A DNA stretch of 64,000 nucleotides from an uncultured Clostridia bacterium. GTDB taxonomy: Bacteria > Bacillota > Clostridia > Peptostreptococcales > Anaerovoracaceae. Positions 52,030 to 61,651 of the stretch are shown one piece after another; position 1 is the stretch's first letter; each line of letters opens with the position of its first letter. The stretch covers positions 62,001-126,000 of the forward strand of contig CALZYE010000003.1 of the NCBI GenBank assembly GCA_945830395.1. Direction: 5' to 3'. A model generated the notes under the pieces. That model had not been told where the DNA came from, made no database searches, and saw nothing but the letters and a program-made list of their open reading frames with translations. Both the position numbers and the translations under genes were made by a program.

Positions 52030-53348
52030 TTCTGTACCTCTCTACCTTCCAAATCATAATCATAAGCTTCTACTATTTCTACCGGTACAATATCCCCCGG
52101 TCTATACTTCTTATCAGATGTAAAGATAACCGAGTTGTCAATTTCCGGGGCGTCGTACCTCGTTCTGCCCGAGTAAGAACCGTCATCTTCTGCGGAATCC
52201 ACCATAACCTCAAAAACCTTTCCAATCTTGCTTCTGTTTCCTTCCAATGAAATTTCCATCTGTTTCATCATTATGTGGTCAAGTCGCTGCTGTTTTATAT
52301 CCTCAGGAATTTGGTTTTTCATTGTTGCCGCAACCGTTCCTTCCTCCTTTGAGTAAGGGAATACTCCGAGCCTTGAGAATTTCTGGTCTGAAACAAAATC
52401 CGATAAAACTTGAAAATCTTCTTCCGTTTCCCCCGGAAATCCTACTATGAGAGTAGTTCTTATATGTATGTCCGGAATTTCTCTGTGCAATTTTGAAAGA
52501 GTATTGTACAAAGACTCATTGGTGGTATCTCTGTTCATTTCATTGAGAATTCTGTCGCTTGCATGTTGGATGGGAATGTCGATGTAATTGCATATTTTCT
52601 CTTCGGAAGCGATGGTCCGAATCAGTTCATCATCAATCCTTTCTTCGTAGCAGTAAAGCAGCCTTATCCACCGAAGTTCTTCAATCCTGCAAAGCTCTCT
52701 GAGCAGTGATGAAAGCATAGGTTTTCCGTAATTGTCCATGCCGTAATAAGTCAAATCCTGTGCAATGAGAATCAGTTCCCTGCACCCTGCTTCTGCCAAC
52801 ATTCTCGCTTCCTTTAAAATATCAGCAATGGTTCTGCTTCTGTACGGTCCTCTTATTTCAGGGATTATACAGTAGGAGCAAATATTGTCGCAGCCTTCTG
52901 CAATCTTCAAATACGCCGTATACGGATTCTTAGGCAGATGTCTAATGGAAACTTCCATTTTCGTCAGGTTGCAAGGATTATTTGCTAAAAATCTTTCTTT
53001 TCCGTCTTCCAGACCTTTCAGTAAATCCGGCAGCTTATCATAATCGTTTACACCTATAAATCCGTCTGCTTCCGGAATCTCTTCGTAAAGTTCTTCTGCA
53101 TATCTTTGTACAAGGCACCCCGAAACGATAAGTTTCTTTCCTTCCGCCTTGTAGGATGCCATGGTGAATATTTCATCTATGGATTCCTTCTTTGCATCTT
53201 CGATAAATCCACATGTGTTAACAACGATAGTGTCTGCATCCTTTGGCGAATCAACTATGGTAAAGCCTCTGCCTTCCAAATTGCCCATGGCAACTTCACT
53301 GTCGTTGATATTCTTTGGACACCCGAGTGTGTCAAAATATACTTTCAT
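52026..53348 (-). CDS. rimO: Ribosomal protein S12 methylthiotransferase RimO
   Basis: RimO adds a methylthio group to an Asp of ribosomal protein S12. The 440 residues comprise UPF0004 (DTLGCPKNINDSEV near 5-18, with cluster cysteines including VVNTCGFI), the radical SAM core (AEGCDNICSYCIIP near 147-160) and a C-terminal TRAM domain (about 375-438). KNINDSEVAMG, where MiaB-type proteins have other residues, favours RimO over MiaB. It overlaps pgsA by 4 bases. Confidence 0.93.
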   Translation of the reverse strand: MKVYFDTLGCPKNINDSEVAMGNLEGRGFTIVDSPKDADTIVVNTCGFIEDAKKESIDEIFTMASYKAEGKKLIVSGCLVQRYAEELYEEIPEADGFIGVNDYDKLPDLLKGLEDGKERFLANNPCNLTKMEVSIRHLPKNPYTAYLKIAEGCDNICSYCIIPEIRGPYRSRTIADILKEARMLAEAGCRELILIAQDLTYYGMDNYGKPMLSSLLRELCRIEELRWIRLLYCYEERIDDELIRTIASEEKICNYIDIPIQHASDRILNEMNRDTTNESLYNTLSKLHREIPDIHIRTTLIVGFPGETEEDFQVLSDFVSDQKFSRLGVFPYSKEEGTVAATMKNQIPEDIKQQRLDHIMMKQMEISLEGNRSKIGKVFEVMVDSAEDDGSYSGRTRYDAPEIDNSVIFTSDKKYRPGDIVPVEIVEAYDYDLEGREVQK

Positions 53349-53359
53349 TCTTTTTCCTT

Positions 53360-55810
53360 TTACTTATATAATTCTTCAAATTCTTCTTCGCTTATCAAAA
53401 CCTGTCTCGGCCTTGCACCGTCCTGGGGACCTACTATCCCCCGCGCTTCCATCTGATCGACTATTCTTGCAGCTCTGTTATAGCCGACCCTGAATCTTCT
53501 TTGAATCATAGAGGTTGAAGCTTGTCCCTGCATAACAACGCATTCTATTGCTTCTGCCAAAAGGCTGTCGGCGTCGTCTCCATCATTTTCAGGCGTCATA
53601 ACATTGGCATTTTCAATTGTGTCAATTACTTCGTCCGAATATTCTATTTCATCAGCTTGACTTTTCACATGTTCTATTACTCTTTGAACTTCTTTGTCAG
53701 ATACAAAAGTTCCTTGTACTCTCATGTTTCCGCCGCCTAACGGATTAAAAAGCATATCGCCTTTTCCCACAAGATGTTCTGCTCCGCCCTTACCTAAAAT
53801 AGTTCTGGAATCGGCTTGGGATGATACTGCAAAGGCAATTCTTGATGGGATGTTTGCCTTAATAAGACCTGTAATTATATCCACAGAAGGTCTTTGTGTC
53901 GCAACTATCAAATGCATTCCCGCAGCTCGCGCCATCTGTGCCAGTCTGCATATTGAATCTTCCACCTGGTTTGGAGCCACCATCATCAAGTCTGCAAGCT
54001 CGTCTATAATTATCACAATCTGAGGCATGAACAAATCGTTTTTTTCTTCTTCTATCATCTTGGCATTATATGATGCCAAATCTTTTACATTTTCTTCAGC
54101 AAAGAGCTTATACCTGTTGGTCATTTCAACAACCGCCCAGTTAAGAGCTGCCGCCGCTTTGGAAGGCTCCGTAACCACAGGAATCAAAAGATGTGGGATA
54201 CCGTTGTAATTTCCGAGTTCCACCACCTTGGGATCAATCAGTACAAGCTTTACTTCATCAGGGTTTGCCTTGTAAAGCAGACTTGTAATTATACTGTTAA
54301 TGCATACGCTCTTTCCCGAGCCTGTGGAGCCTGCAATCAAAAGATGGGGCATATCCTTTAGATTAGCCACTATAGGTTTCCCGGTGATATCTTTTCCAAC
54401 TGCAAATTCAATTTTCGATTGCGCCGATTTAAATTCCTTTGAATCTATGATTTCCCTTAAGGTAACCATATTTATTTTCTCGTTTTCAATTTCTATCCCG
54501 ACTGCTGCTTTGCCCGGAATAGGCGCCTCCATTCTAATGCTCTTTGCCCTTAAATTCAAAGCGATATCATCGGAAAGACTTACAATCTTGCTTACTTTAA
54601 CGCCTGTGTTAGGCTGAATCTCAAATCTGGTTACAGCCGGACCCTGAGTAACCTGTATAACTTTAGCATCTACATTGAAGTTTCTCAGAGTTTCTTCAAG
54701 AAGCCTTGCTTTTTCTTTCAGACTTTTGCTGATACCGCTTCTGTCTATATTTAAAGGCGGAGTTAACAACTCTATTGACGGGTGCTTATACTTACTTGTA
54801 AGCTTTTTATCAACAGCTTTAGTTAACGCCTTATCACCTGCACCAAGTCCAAGCTCTGCACCTATCTTTGCTGCATCCTTTGCAATTTCCGACCTGCTGG
54901 GCTGCTTATTTTCATAAATATCTGCATCGACCTGATTAGAATCAAGATTATCAAGCCCATATCCCTTTAAAATCGGCTCACTCTGCTCCTTGTTATCTGA
55001 ACCTGCAGATTCAGGCTCAACGCCGAACTTCTCGTCTTTTTTCATGAAGTCCATTATATTACTTTTAGCCTTCCGCATTCTGCCGACTTTTTCTTCAGCA
55101 AAAGGTACAGATTTAAATTCGGACGATATTTCATCGTCACTATCCGTTTCTTCCATAGACTCTCGCAAAAGTTTCTTTTCTTCCCTTTTGTCTCTAACCT
55201 TTTCAATCCAAGCAGAAATAGGATTATTCATGGTGATTAAGCCGCATATCAATATGATAACGATTGAAAAGATATACAATCCGGCTCTTCCTATTAGTTT
55301 TATCAGCAAAATTCCCAAAGTCATGCCGAAAAAACCGCCGCCCTCCAATTTCGTTCCGCCTATGTAGAAAATTTTAGGGTATAGCTCAAGAATATCATCG
55401 TGAATAAACCTTGCAGAATTTAATAGGCAAAAGGCAATCAGAAGCAGTACAAATCCCGATAAGGTTTTCCATGTAAAATGGTTTGATTTTCCGAAAATTA
55501 AAAGTCCTCCTACTATCACCAGATACCATGGGAAAACATACCCTATATGACCTAAAAGACCTTTAAGTACCGTCGCAAATCCGTTGCCCAACGCTCCTGC
55601 AGCATTAAACTGCATAGCTGCAAAGATAAAAAGTCCAATCGCAACAAAAACTATTCCCCAGATTGTGTCATAAAAACGCTTGTCTTTATTTCTGGCCTCC
55701 TGCATCTTGCGAATTTCCATGCGTTTTTCCTCGTTTTTAGGAGAACTTTTCTTTGCCGGTTTCTTCCCTTTACCCGTATTCTTTTTTCCTTTTCCCGCTT
55801 TATTTGCCAA
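53360..55810 (-). CDS. ftsK: DNA translocase FtsK/SpoIIIE
   Basis: This membrane-anchored DNA pump clears chromosomes from the septum. Of 816 residues, a basic N-terminus leads to four transmembrane segments (about 48-68, 85-105, 115-132 and 155-188). An acidic, variable linker (about 205-320) precedes the RecA-like motor with Walker A AGSTGSGKSV (near 498) and Walker B VIIIDELADL. The gamma winged-helix domain (about 755-816) that reads KOPS/SRS sequences is intact. It fits a pairing with the XerS-like recombinase at 4.3 kb for dimer resolution. Confidence 0.96.
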   Translation of the reverse strand: MANKAGKGKKNTGKGKKPAKKSSPKNEEKRMEIRKMQEARNKDKRFYDTIWGIVFVAIGLFIFAAMQFNAAGALGNGFATVLKGLLGHIGYVFPWYLVIVGGLLIFGKSNHFTWKTLSGFVLLLIAFCLLNSARFIHDDILELYPKIFYIGGTKLEGGGFFGMTLGILLIKLIGRAGLYIFSIVIILICGLITMNNPISAWIEKVRDKREEKKLLRESMEETDSDDEISSEFKSVPFAEEKVGRMRKAKSNIMDFMKKDEKFGVEPESAGSDNKEQSEPILKGYGLDNLDSNQVDADIYENKQPSRSEIAKDAAKIGAELGLGAGDKALTKAVDKKLTSKYKHPSIELLTPPLNIDRSGISKSLKEKARLLEETLRNFNVDAKVIQVTQGPAVTRFEIQPNTGVKVSKIVSLSDDIALNLRAKSIRMEAPIPGKAAVGIEIENEKINMVTLREIIDSKEFKSAQSKIEFAVGKDITGKPIVANLKDMPHLLIAGSTGSGKSVCINSIITSLLYKANPDEVKLVLIDPKVVELGNYNGIPHLLIPVVTEPSKAAAALNWAVVEMTNRYKLFAEENVKDLASYNAKMIEEEKNDLFMPQIVIIIDELADLMMVAPNQVEDSICRLAQMARAAGMHLIVATQRPSVDIITGLIKANIPSRIAFAVSSQADSRTILGKGGAEHLVGKGDMLFNPLGGGNMRVQGTFVSDKEVQRVIEHVKSQADEIEYSDEVIDTIENANVMTPENDGDDADSLLAEAIECVVMQGQASTSMIQRRFRVGYNRAARIVDQMEARGIVGPQDGARPRQVLISEEEFEELYK

Positions 55811-55826
55811 AGATTTGACCTTTCAC

Positions 55827-56669
55827 TTATTTACCTGTAATCAGACTGTATCCGATTACACCGGCAGCCAACAACCATACATAATATGAAAAATATTTCA
55901 GTTTCTGAGCGACTACAACTTTTATCATAGCCTTGATGGCTAAAATCCCTGAAATAACTGCAACAATTATTCCTGCTATCATCGGGCCCACAGCCAGCGC
56001 TCCGGTGTTTGCCTGATGAACGGCATCCGGAATTTCCAGCACCGCAGCCCCTAAAATGGTAGGAATGGATATGAGAAATGCGTATCTTACGGCAAATTCC
56101 CTGTCAAGTCCCGTAAGAAGCCCTCCAACCATGGTTGAGCCTGATCTTGAGACCCCCGGGCATATTGCAATTCCCTGCATTACTCCTATGAAAAAACCAT
56201 TTCTGAAGTTCATTTTTTCTATATTATTTTTACCTTTGTTCAGTCTTTCGGCTAAATATAAAATAGTACCTGTGAAAATCCAAGCAATTCCTATTGCCAA
56301 AATATTGCTGTTCAGACTTTCAAAAAATTTGTTCATCGTCAAACCCATAACAGTTGTAGGTACAGTAGTCCATATTATCATTATTCCAAGTTTACGAACC
56401 GGTCTTTCGTCAAGCCTTAACCCTTTTCCTGTGCACAAGTCCTTAATTGTCAAAAACAGTTCCTTTATCAGTTCCCAAATGTCTTTCCAGTACATTATAA
56501 AAACCGAAACCAATGTTCCTATGTGCAATAAAACCGTAAACACCAGCACCTTGTCTCCCTCTATTCCGAAAAAGTGCTGTAATATGGCAAGATGCCCGCT
56601 GCTGCTCACCGGTAAAAATTCTGTCAATCCCTGTACTAACCCCAATATAATTGATTCAATATAAGTCAC
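55827..56669 (-). CDS. uppP: Undecaprenyl-diphosphatase UppP (BacA)
   Basis: UppP dephosphorylates undecaprenyl pyrophosphate, recycling the cell wall lipid carrier; overexpression is known to give bacitracin tolerance. The 280 residues contain about eight hydrophobic segments. The active-site motifs are GLVQGLTEFLPVSSSGHL (near 10-27) and GVMQGIAICPGVSRSGST (near 158-175). GGGAGAT precedes the start; it lies between asd and ftsK on the same strand. Confidence 0.97.
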   Translation of the reverse strand: MTYIESIILGLVQGLTEFLPVSSSGHLAILQHFFGIEGDKVLVFTVLLHIGTLVSVFIMYWKDIWELIKELFLTIKDLCTGKGLRLDERPVRKLGIMIIWTTVPTTVMGLTMNKFFESLNSNILAIGIAWIFTGTILYLAERLNKGKNNIEKMNFRNGFFIGVMQGIAICPGVSRSGSTMVGGLLTGLDREFAVRYAFLISIPTILGAAVLEIPDAVHQANTGALAVGPMIAGIIVAVISGILAIKAMIKVVVAQKLKYFSYYVWLLAAGVIGYSLITGK

Positions 56670-56682
56670 TGATTATCTCCCT

Positions 56683-57777
56683 TTATTTTGATTTGATATA
56701 CCCTAATTCCACCAATGCCTCTGCTGAAAGGACAGCCCCTCCCGCAGCACCTCTGACCGTGTTATGTGCAAGACCTATAAATTTATAATCGAAAATCGTA
56801 TCTTTTCTCAGTCTGCCCACCGTGATACCGAAACCTCTTTCGTAATCCACATCCAGTTTAACCTGTGGTCTGTCCTCCTCGGTCATGTACTTTATAAACT
56901 GTTTAGGCGCACTTGGTAAATCCGCCTTTTGAGGAAGTCCCTGAAATTCTGTAAGTTTTTCTATCAACTGCTCCTTTGTAACTTCTTTTCTGAATTTAAC
57001 CGATACCGCTGCAGTATGTCCGTCCAAAACGGGAACCCTGATGCACTGGGCGGAAATGACCATCTCACTGCTCTTTACAATTTGCTCATTTTCCAAATGA
57101 CCGAATATGCGAAGAGGTTCCATCTCACTCTTCTCTTCTTCGCTTCCGATATAAGGAATAATGTTCTCCACCATTTCCGGCCAATCAGAAAAAGTTTTAC
57201 CTGCTCCTGAAATCGCCTGGTAGGTGCAAACATTAACCATCTCCGGCTCAAATTCTCTCCAAGCGGCAAGCACCGGCACATATCCCTGAATTGAACAGTT
57301 AGGCTTTACGGCTATGAAGCCTCTTTCAGTTCCAAGTCTGCGTTTCTGATATTCAATAACATCGTAATGCTCCGGATTGATTTCCGGAATCACCATAGGA
57401 ACATCCTCTGTCCATCTGTGAGCACTGTTGTTTGAAACAACCGGAGTTTCTGAACGGGCATAGGCTTCTTCTATGGCCTTTATTTCATCTTTGCTCATAT
57501 CCACGGCACTGAATACAAAGTCAACTGAATTTGAAACCGTTTCAATATCGTTAACATCCAAAACAACTAAGTCTTTAACGCTCTTTGGCATTTCAGCCGC
57601 CATTTTCCATCTATCACCTGCCGCTTCTTCATAGCGCTTGCCGGCACTTCTTGAACTTGCAGCTATGGTGGTTACCTGAAACCATGGATGATTATCGAGA
57701 AGTGAAATAAATCTCTGACCAACCATTCCGGTTCCGCCTAATATACCCACTCTTAATTTCTTATCTAATTTTCTCAT
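56683..57777 (-). CDS. asd: Aspartate-semialdehyde dehydrogenase, archaeal/fungal-type
   Basis: This NADP-dependent enzyme makes aspartate semialdehyde for Lys, Met, Thr and diaminopimelate. At 364 residues it belongs to the longer second class. GILGGTGMVGQRF (near 12-24) binds the cofactor, the catalytic cysteine is in KPNCSIQGY (near 160), and GHTAAVSV contains the catalytic histidine region. It is a single gene with no dap genes beside it. The end of the rpmF terminator lies about 110 bases upstream. Confidence 0.94.
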   Translation of the reverse strand: MRKLDKKLRVGILGGTGMVGQRFISLLDNHPWFQVTTIAASSRSAGKRYEEAAGDRWKMAAEMPKSVKDLVVLDVNDIETVSNSVDFVFSAVDMSKDEIKAIEEAYARSETPVVSNNSAHRWTEDVPMVIPEINPEHYDVIEYQKRRLGTERGFIAVKPNCSIQGYVPVLAAWREFEPEMVNVCTYQAISGAGKTFSDWPEMVENIIPYIGSEEEKSEMEPLRIFGHLENEQIVKSSEMVISAQCIRVPVLDGHTAAVSVKFRKEVTKEQLIEKLTEFQGLPQKADLPSAPKQFIKYMTEEDRPQVKLDVDYERGFGITVGRLRKDTIFDYKFIGLAHNTVRGAAGGAVLSAEALVELGYIKSK

Positions 57778-57883
57778 ATATAACCTCCCGGCAAAAGATA
57801 ATGCTAAACCAATTTATTATAACATTGTGGCGTTTTTTTTTCAAATAAATTCCAAAATAAACCCTGTTTCCTTCTATGTAATA

Positions 57884-57910
57884 GAAAAGCAGGCTGAAAA
57901 GCCTGCTTTT
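57884..57910 (-). terminator. Terminator of rpmF
   Basis: An 11-bp stem (57885-57895 with 57900-57910) with a tetraloop, AAAAGCAGGCT paired to AGCCTGCTTTT. It can stop transcription in either direction and ends the rpmF transcript 22 bases after its stop. Confidence 0.85.
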
Positions 57911-57931
57911 AAAACAACAATCTGAATTTAA

Positions 57932-58132
57932 CTATGCCTCTGCACTTACATCCTGAGCATCGCTTATGACGCTCTTTCCATCGTAGTAGTTGCAATTAGG
58001 GCACACTCTATGTGGAAGTTTTGGCTGATGACACTGCGGACAAATCGAAAGCCCTGGAGCTGTCATCTTCATATTTGCAGATTTTCTTTTGTCTCTTCTG
58101 GCTTTAGATGTTTTCCTCTTTGGAACTGCCAT
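57932..58132 (-). CDS. rpmF: 50S ribosomal protein L32
   Basis: This is a 66-residue basic protein beginning [16 protein letters not shown]. The four zinc cysteines are present as CPQC and CPNC, so this is the zinc-binding form. It has its own strong promoter. In many Firmicutes a DUF177 (YceD) gene directly precedes rpmF; here the upstream neighbour is ackA and the 117 bases between them contain no such gene. Confidence 0.97.
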   Translation of the reverse strand: MAVPKRKTSKARRDKRKSANMKMTAPGLSICPQCHQPKLPHRVCPNCNYYDGKSVISDAQDVSAEA

Positions 58133-58191
58133 TGTCTACACCTCCTCGTAAAAAGTTATATACAAAATTATATTTTTTCGTTAACTTCTAA

Positions 58192-58220
58192 AGTATATAC
58201 TTTTAATACCACTGTGTCAA
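58192..58220 (-). promoter_or_regulatory. Promoter of rpmF
   Basis: On the minus strand TTGACA (58215-58220), a 17-base spacer and TATACT (58192-58197), a near-consensus sigma-A promoter about 60 bases before the start codon. Confidence 0.85.
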
Positions 58221-58249
58221 CCTTTTTACATATCTTTTTCCCCTGTAAA

Positions 58250-59449
58250 CTAAGCTTTTTTTACAAGTTCATCGGTTTCACGAGCGATAACAAGCTCCTC
58301 GTTTGCAGGAATAAGCATAATCTTAACCTTGGAATCGTCAGCTGAAAGCATTGTCTGTTTTCCTCTAACCTTGTTCTTCTCCTTATCCAGTTTGATTCCA
58401 AGGTTGCCCATGTTGGCACATATAACTTCTCTCATATATGCATCGTTTTCGCCTATTCCGCCTGTAAACACAATGGCATCAACGCCGTTCATTTCAGCAA
58501 TGTATGCACCGATGTAGAAGCGAACTCTGTGTGCAAATATTTTGAGGGCGAGTTCTGCTCTCTTGTTTCCTTCTTCCATAGCCTCTTCTAAATCACGGAA
58601 ATCGCTTGATATTCCGGAAATACCTAAAACTCCGGATTCCTTGTTGAGAATATCTGTTACTTTGTCAAGTCCGACTCCTAATTTCTCGGCCAGAAGCGTA
58701 ACGATGGATGGATCCAAATCTCCGCAGCGGGTTCCCATGACAAGACCCTCAAGAGGGGTGAATCCCATTGAAGTTTCCACACTTCTGCCGTGCTTAATAG
58801 CTGATACGGAAGCTCCGTTTCCAAGATGGCATGTGATAAGCTTAAGATCATTAACATCAATATTCAGCATTTCCGCCGCTTCTATAGCCATGTACTTGTG
58901 TGATGTGCCGTGGAAACCGTATTTACGAATTCTGTGTTTTTCATACATTTCGTAAGGAATGGCATACAGGTACGCTTCAGGGCGCATTGTCTGGTGGAAT
59001 GCCGTATCAAATACACCCACATTAGGAACTCCCGGCATCAATCTTTCGCAAGCTCTTACACCTGCCAGATTAGGCGGGTTGTGAAGAGGTGCAAGTTCTG
59101 CACATTCCTCAAGTGCCGCAATCACATCATCGTTTATGATAATTGAGTTTGCGTATTTTTCGCCTGCATGAACAACTCTGTGCCCAACGGCTTTGATTTC
59201 ACTAAGCTCTTTAATCGCACCGTGCTCCGGATGTGTGATAGCATCCATAACATGACCGATTGCTGCATTATGATCCTCCATAGGTGTTGTCAGAACATAT
59301 TTTTCCTTGCCGATAGTCTCGTGATTGATTACGGAGCCTTCATTTCCGATTCTCTCTACAAGACCCTTTGCCATAAGTGTTTCAGTTGTCATTTCGAGCA
59401 ACTGGTATTTAAGGGATGAACTCCCGCAGTTGATAACTAGTACTAACAT
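58250..59449 (-). CDS. ackA: Acetate kinase AckA
   Basis: AckA interconverts acetyl phosphate and acetate with ATP gain, the usual energy-yielding end of clostridial fermentation. The 399-residue length is normal. [14 protein letters not shown] (near 4-17), [14 protein letters not shown] segment near 148, [10 protein letters not shown] (near 178) and [11 protein letters not shown] (near 327) are the phosphate- and nucleotide-binding motifs. The pta gene is not adjacent. Confidence 0.97.
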   Translation of the reverse strand: MLVLVINCGSSSLKYQLLEMTTETLMAKGLVERIGNEGSVINHETIGKEKYVLTTPMEDHNAAIGHVMDAITHPEHGAIKELSEIKAVGHRVVHAGEKYANSIIINDDVIAALEECAELAPLHNPPNLAGVRACERLMPGVPNVGVFDTAFHQTMRPEAYLYAIPYEMYEKHRIRKYGFHGTSHKYMAIEAAEMLNIDVNDLKLITCHLGNGASVSAIKHGRSVETSMGFTPLEGLVMGTRCGDLDPSIVTLLAEKLGVGLDKVTDILNKESGVLGISGISSDFRDLEEAMEEGNKRAELALKIFAHRVRFYIGAYIAEMNGVDAIVFTGGIGENDAYMREVICANMGNLGIKLDKEKNKVRGKQTMLSADDSKVKIMLIPANEELVIARETDELVKKA

Positions 59450-59491
59450 AAATCCTCCAATCTCTAACTGTCAGTGCTGTACATTACAAAC

Positions 59492-60604
59492 CTATAATAT
59501 AAAAGGTTTTTTGATATAATCCGAATGATCGTACAGATCATTCATAGTCAACAAATTATAAATATCGGAAGCCAAAATATCCTTTTCCATCAAAGGAATA
59601 ACTTCCGGTAGATCATCCAATTCTTTATTTATATTAGTAATTATAGGTAAAGTGTTAGATTCTGTTCGTTTCACTTCTTTGATAAAGCTTGCTCCCCTGC
59701 TGTCAAAGGCTAAAATCCTAATGTAATTCGCAGGATTTTCCGGCAGGTTTTTCTCAATACCCAGAAGAATTTGCGCCAGTAATCTGGACACTCTTGTTTC
59801 AGTATACCCCTTTGTTTTTATTTTTTCAATTAGATTCTCGATATTCGACGAGTATCTTATTCTTTTTTTCAGTCTCCCTGTTAAACCGGAATCCGATAAA
59901 AAAATTTTTTCGAGCTCTTTTACATCGCTTTCAAGAATCTTTGCAGTCACCAAATTGTAGTAATTTCTATCCATCGTTTCATATTTTCCAGGATAAAGTC
60001 TCTGAAGCTTCTTTCTCTCTTCACTGCCTGAAGTATGATAAGACAATCCTCGCCTTCTTATAGTGACAGGCTCAAGATTCTTTATCTTTCTCAAATATTC
60101 TATTGCCAAAATATTGTTGGGCGCAGCTATAAGCTCCTTGTCAAGATTGGAAATAATACTGTCTAAAGCCATCTCGCGGGCTTTAGGGTAGCTTATGCCC
60201 TCCTTTATACTCTTAACAGCCTTCGCCTTTATATCATCGTCATAACGATTGATAGCATCCGCTATTGATTTTAATTTATTTATGTCCCCAGCTTCACTTC
60301 CGAAAATTATCTTGTCGATTGCCCCAAAGCCTTCAAGAATCTCTACAGCACCTTTTGCAAAAAATTCCGCGCTGTTGCAGGCAAAAACCACAGGCAACTC
60401 TACAACCAAATTGACCCCGTTCTTTACGGCACATTCCGCTCTCTTCCATTTATCAAAGGCTGCCGGCATTCCTCTTTGAGTAAAGTTACCGCTCATAACC
60501 GCAACTGTCGTTCCGTTTTGGGAAATTTCCTTCGCCTTTTCTATGAGATAACCGTGACCTTCATGAAAAGGGTTAAATTCTGCAATTATTCCAATAGAAG
60601 ACAT
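59492..60604 (-). CDS. tmcAL: tRNA(Met) cytidine acetate ligase TmcAL (YlbM family)
   Basis: In Bacillus, TmcAL makes N4-acetylcytidine at the wobble base of elongator tRNA-Met with acetate and ATP. The 370 residues have a nucleotidyltransferase-like N-terminal half: EFNPFHEGHGYL (HxGH-type, near 8-19), MSGNFTQRG (near 37-45) and FGSEAGD (near 100). Being beside ackA, which handles acetate, is consistent though not proof. It lies 4 bases downstream of the coiled-coil gene. Confidence 0.9.
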   Translation of the reverse strand: MSSIGIIAEFNPFHEGHGYLIEKAKEISQNGTTVAVMSGNFTQRGMPAAFDKWKRAECAVKNGVNLVVELPVVFACNSAEFFAKGAVEILEGFGAIDKIIFGSEAGDINKLKSIADAINRYDDDIKAKAVKSIKEGISYPKAREMALDSIISNLDKELIAAPNNILAIEYLRKIKNLEPVTIRRRGLSYHTSGSEERKKLQRLYPGKYETMDRNYYNLVTAKILESDVKELEKIFLSDSGLTGRLKKRIRYSSNIENLIEKIKTKGYTETRVSRLLAQILLGIEKNLPENPANYIRILAFDSRGASFIKEVKRTESNTLPIITNINKELDDLPEVIPLMEKDILASDIYNLLTMNDLYDHSDYIKKPFIL

Positions 60605-60607
60605 AAG

Positions 60608-61156
60608 CTACTGATCCTTGTTATACAGCCAATCTTCACCATTTTTCGTCCGCGATGCCATCTCCTTAAGCTCCGCTCTGTTCTGTTCCAAAACTTCGTT
60701 TGTACTTTGAAATGTCTTTTCCATATAAGCAAAAAGCTCGTTCAGATATTTTCCGTTAAGTTCTTCAAATTTTCCCTGCATTTCATAAAGGGTATTATCG
60801 AGGTAATCATAAGTTTTAAGTTTCAGCATGGTGGAATATTCCTGTGCCTCTTTTTGCATTCCGTCAGCCTTTTTTTGCGCTTTCAGCACTATCTCATGTT
60901 CATCGATAAGAAAATCCGCATGTTTCTTCGCCTCAATCTGAACTTTTTCATATTCCTGCTTGGCTTCAGCAAGTATGTTGTCCTTCTGATCTTTTATCCA
61001 TTTTGCCTGCTGTACATCATCAGGCAAACTCTGGCGAATTTCTTTGACGATTTCTACAATTTCGCTTCCATCAACCATGATTTTATTCGTAAGCGGAACT
61101 GTCGAGGCTGTTTCCACTATTTCATCCAATTCATCCAATAAATCTAAAACTGTCAT
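60608..61156 (-). CDS. Coiled-coil protein between coaD and tmcAL
   Basis: This is a 182-residue, strongly charged, almost wholly helical protein. A short N-terminal helix region (1-40) is followed by continuous heptad-rich sequence from about 50 to 175 with many Glu, Lys and Gln. It resembles DivIVA/ATP synthase b-type coiled coils, and homologues at this locus in Clostridia are usually called 'ATPase' or hypothetical without proof. No catalytic motif and no membrane segment is visible. It overlaps neither neighbour but is tightly spaced (12 and 3 bases), so it belongs to the coaD operon. Confidence 0.75.
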   Translation of the reverse strand: MTVLDLLDELDEIVETASTVPLTNKIMVDGSEIVEIVKEIRQSLPDDVQQAKWIKDQKDNILAEAKQEYEKVQIEAKKHADFLIDEHEIVLKAQKKADGMQKEAQEYSTMLKLKTYDYLDNTLYEMQGKFEELNGKYLNELFAYMEKTFQSTNEVLEQNRAELKEMASRTKNGEDWLYNKDQ

Positions 61157-61168
61157 TTTGTCCTCCTT

Positions 61169-61651
61169 TTATTTCTCATACTTTTTCTTTATTTCTTTCA
61201 AAATCTCCTTAGGAACAAGTCCGTGGACAGAACCGTTCAGGGAAACCACTTCTTTAATCATGCTGGAGCTGATAAAAGAGTATTCCGGGCTTGTCATGAG
61301 AAACACCGACTCTATCCCCTTATTAAAAAGTCTCGCATTCATCTGTGCCATCTGAATTTCATATTCAAAGTCTGTGGTGGCTCTAAGCCCTCTTACCACT
61401 GCATCGAAGTTGTTTTCATTTACATAGTCTGCCAAAAGGCCTCTAAAACAGTCCACCCTGACATTTTGCAGGTGGCTTGTAACCTTTTCTATCATTTTTA
61501 CTCGTTCTTCCTTTGAAAATAAAGGTGATTTCCCCGGATTCACGATAACGCCTACCACAAGTTCATCGAACATTTTAGATGATCTTGTAATGATGTCCAT
61601 GTGACCGTTTGTCATGGGATCGAATGAGCCTGTATACAGAGCCTTTGTCAT
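61169..61651 (-). CDS. coaD: Phosphopantetheine adenylyltransferase CoaD
   Basis: CoaD makes dephospho-CoA from phosphopantetheine and ATP. The 160 residues start with ALYTGSFDPMTNGHMDII, containing the nucleotidyltransferase TGSFDP and NGH motifs (near 6-17). RGLRATTDFEYEIQMA (near 87-102) and the C-terminal SSSMIKEV (near 127-134) are typical. Its start shares a base with the rsmD stop. Confidence 0.97.
   Translation of the reverse strand: MTKALYTGSFDPMTNGHMDIITRSSKMFDELVVGVIVNPGKSPLFSKEERVKMIEKVTSHLQNVRVDCFRGLLADYVNENNFDAVVRGLRATTDFEYEIQMAQMNARLFNKGIESVFLMTSPEYSFISSSMIKEVVSLNGSVHGLVPKEILKEIKKKYEK

Noticed and set aside
56056..56664. Plus-strand 202-codon open frame opposite uppP
   Set aside because: It mirrors the hydrophobic codons of uppP; an antisense shadow without start signals.
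60476..61141. Plus-strand 221-codon open frame opposite the coiled-coil gene
   Set aside because: It is antisense to the Lys/Glu-rich coiled coil, which reads as Phe/Leu-rich on the other strand; no ribosome site.
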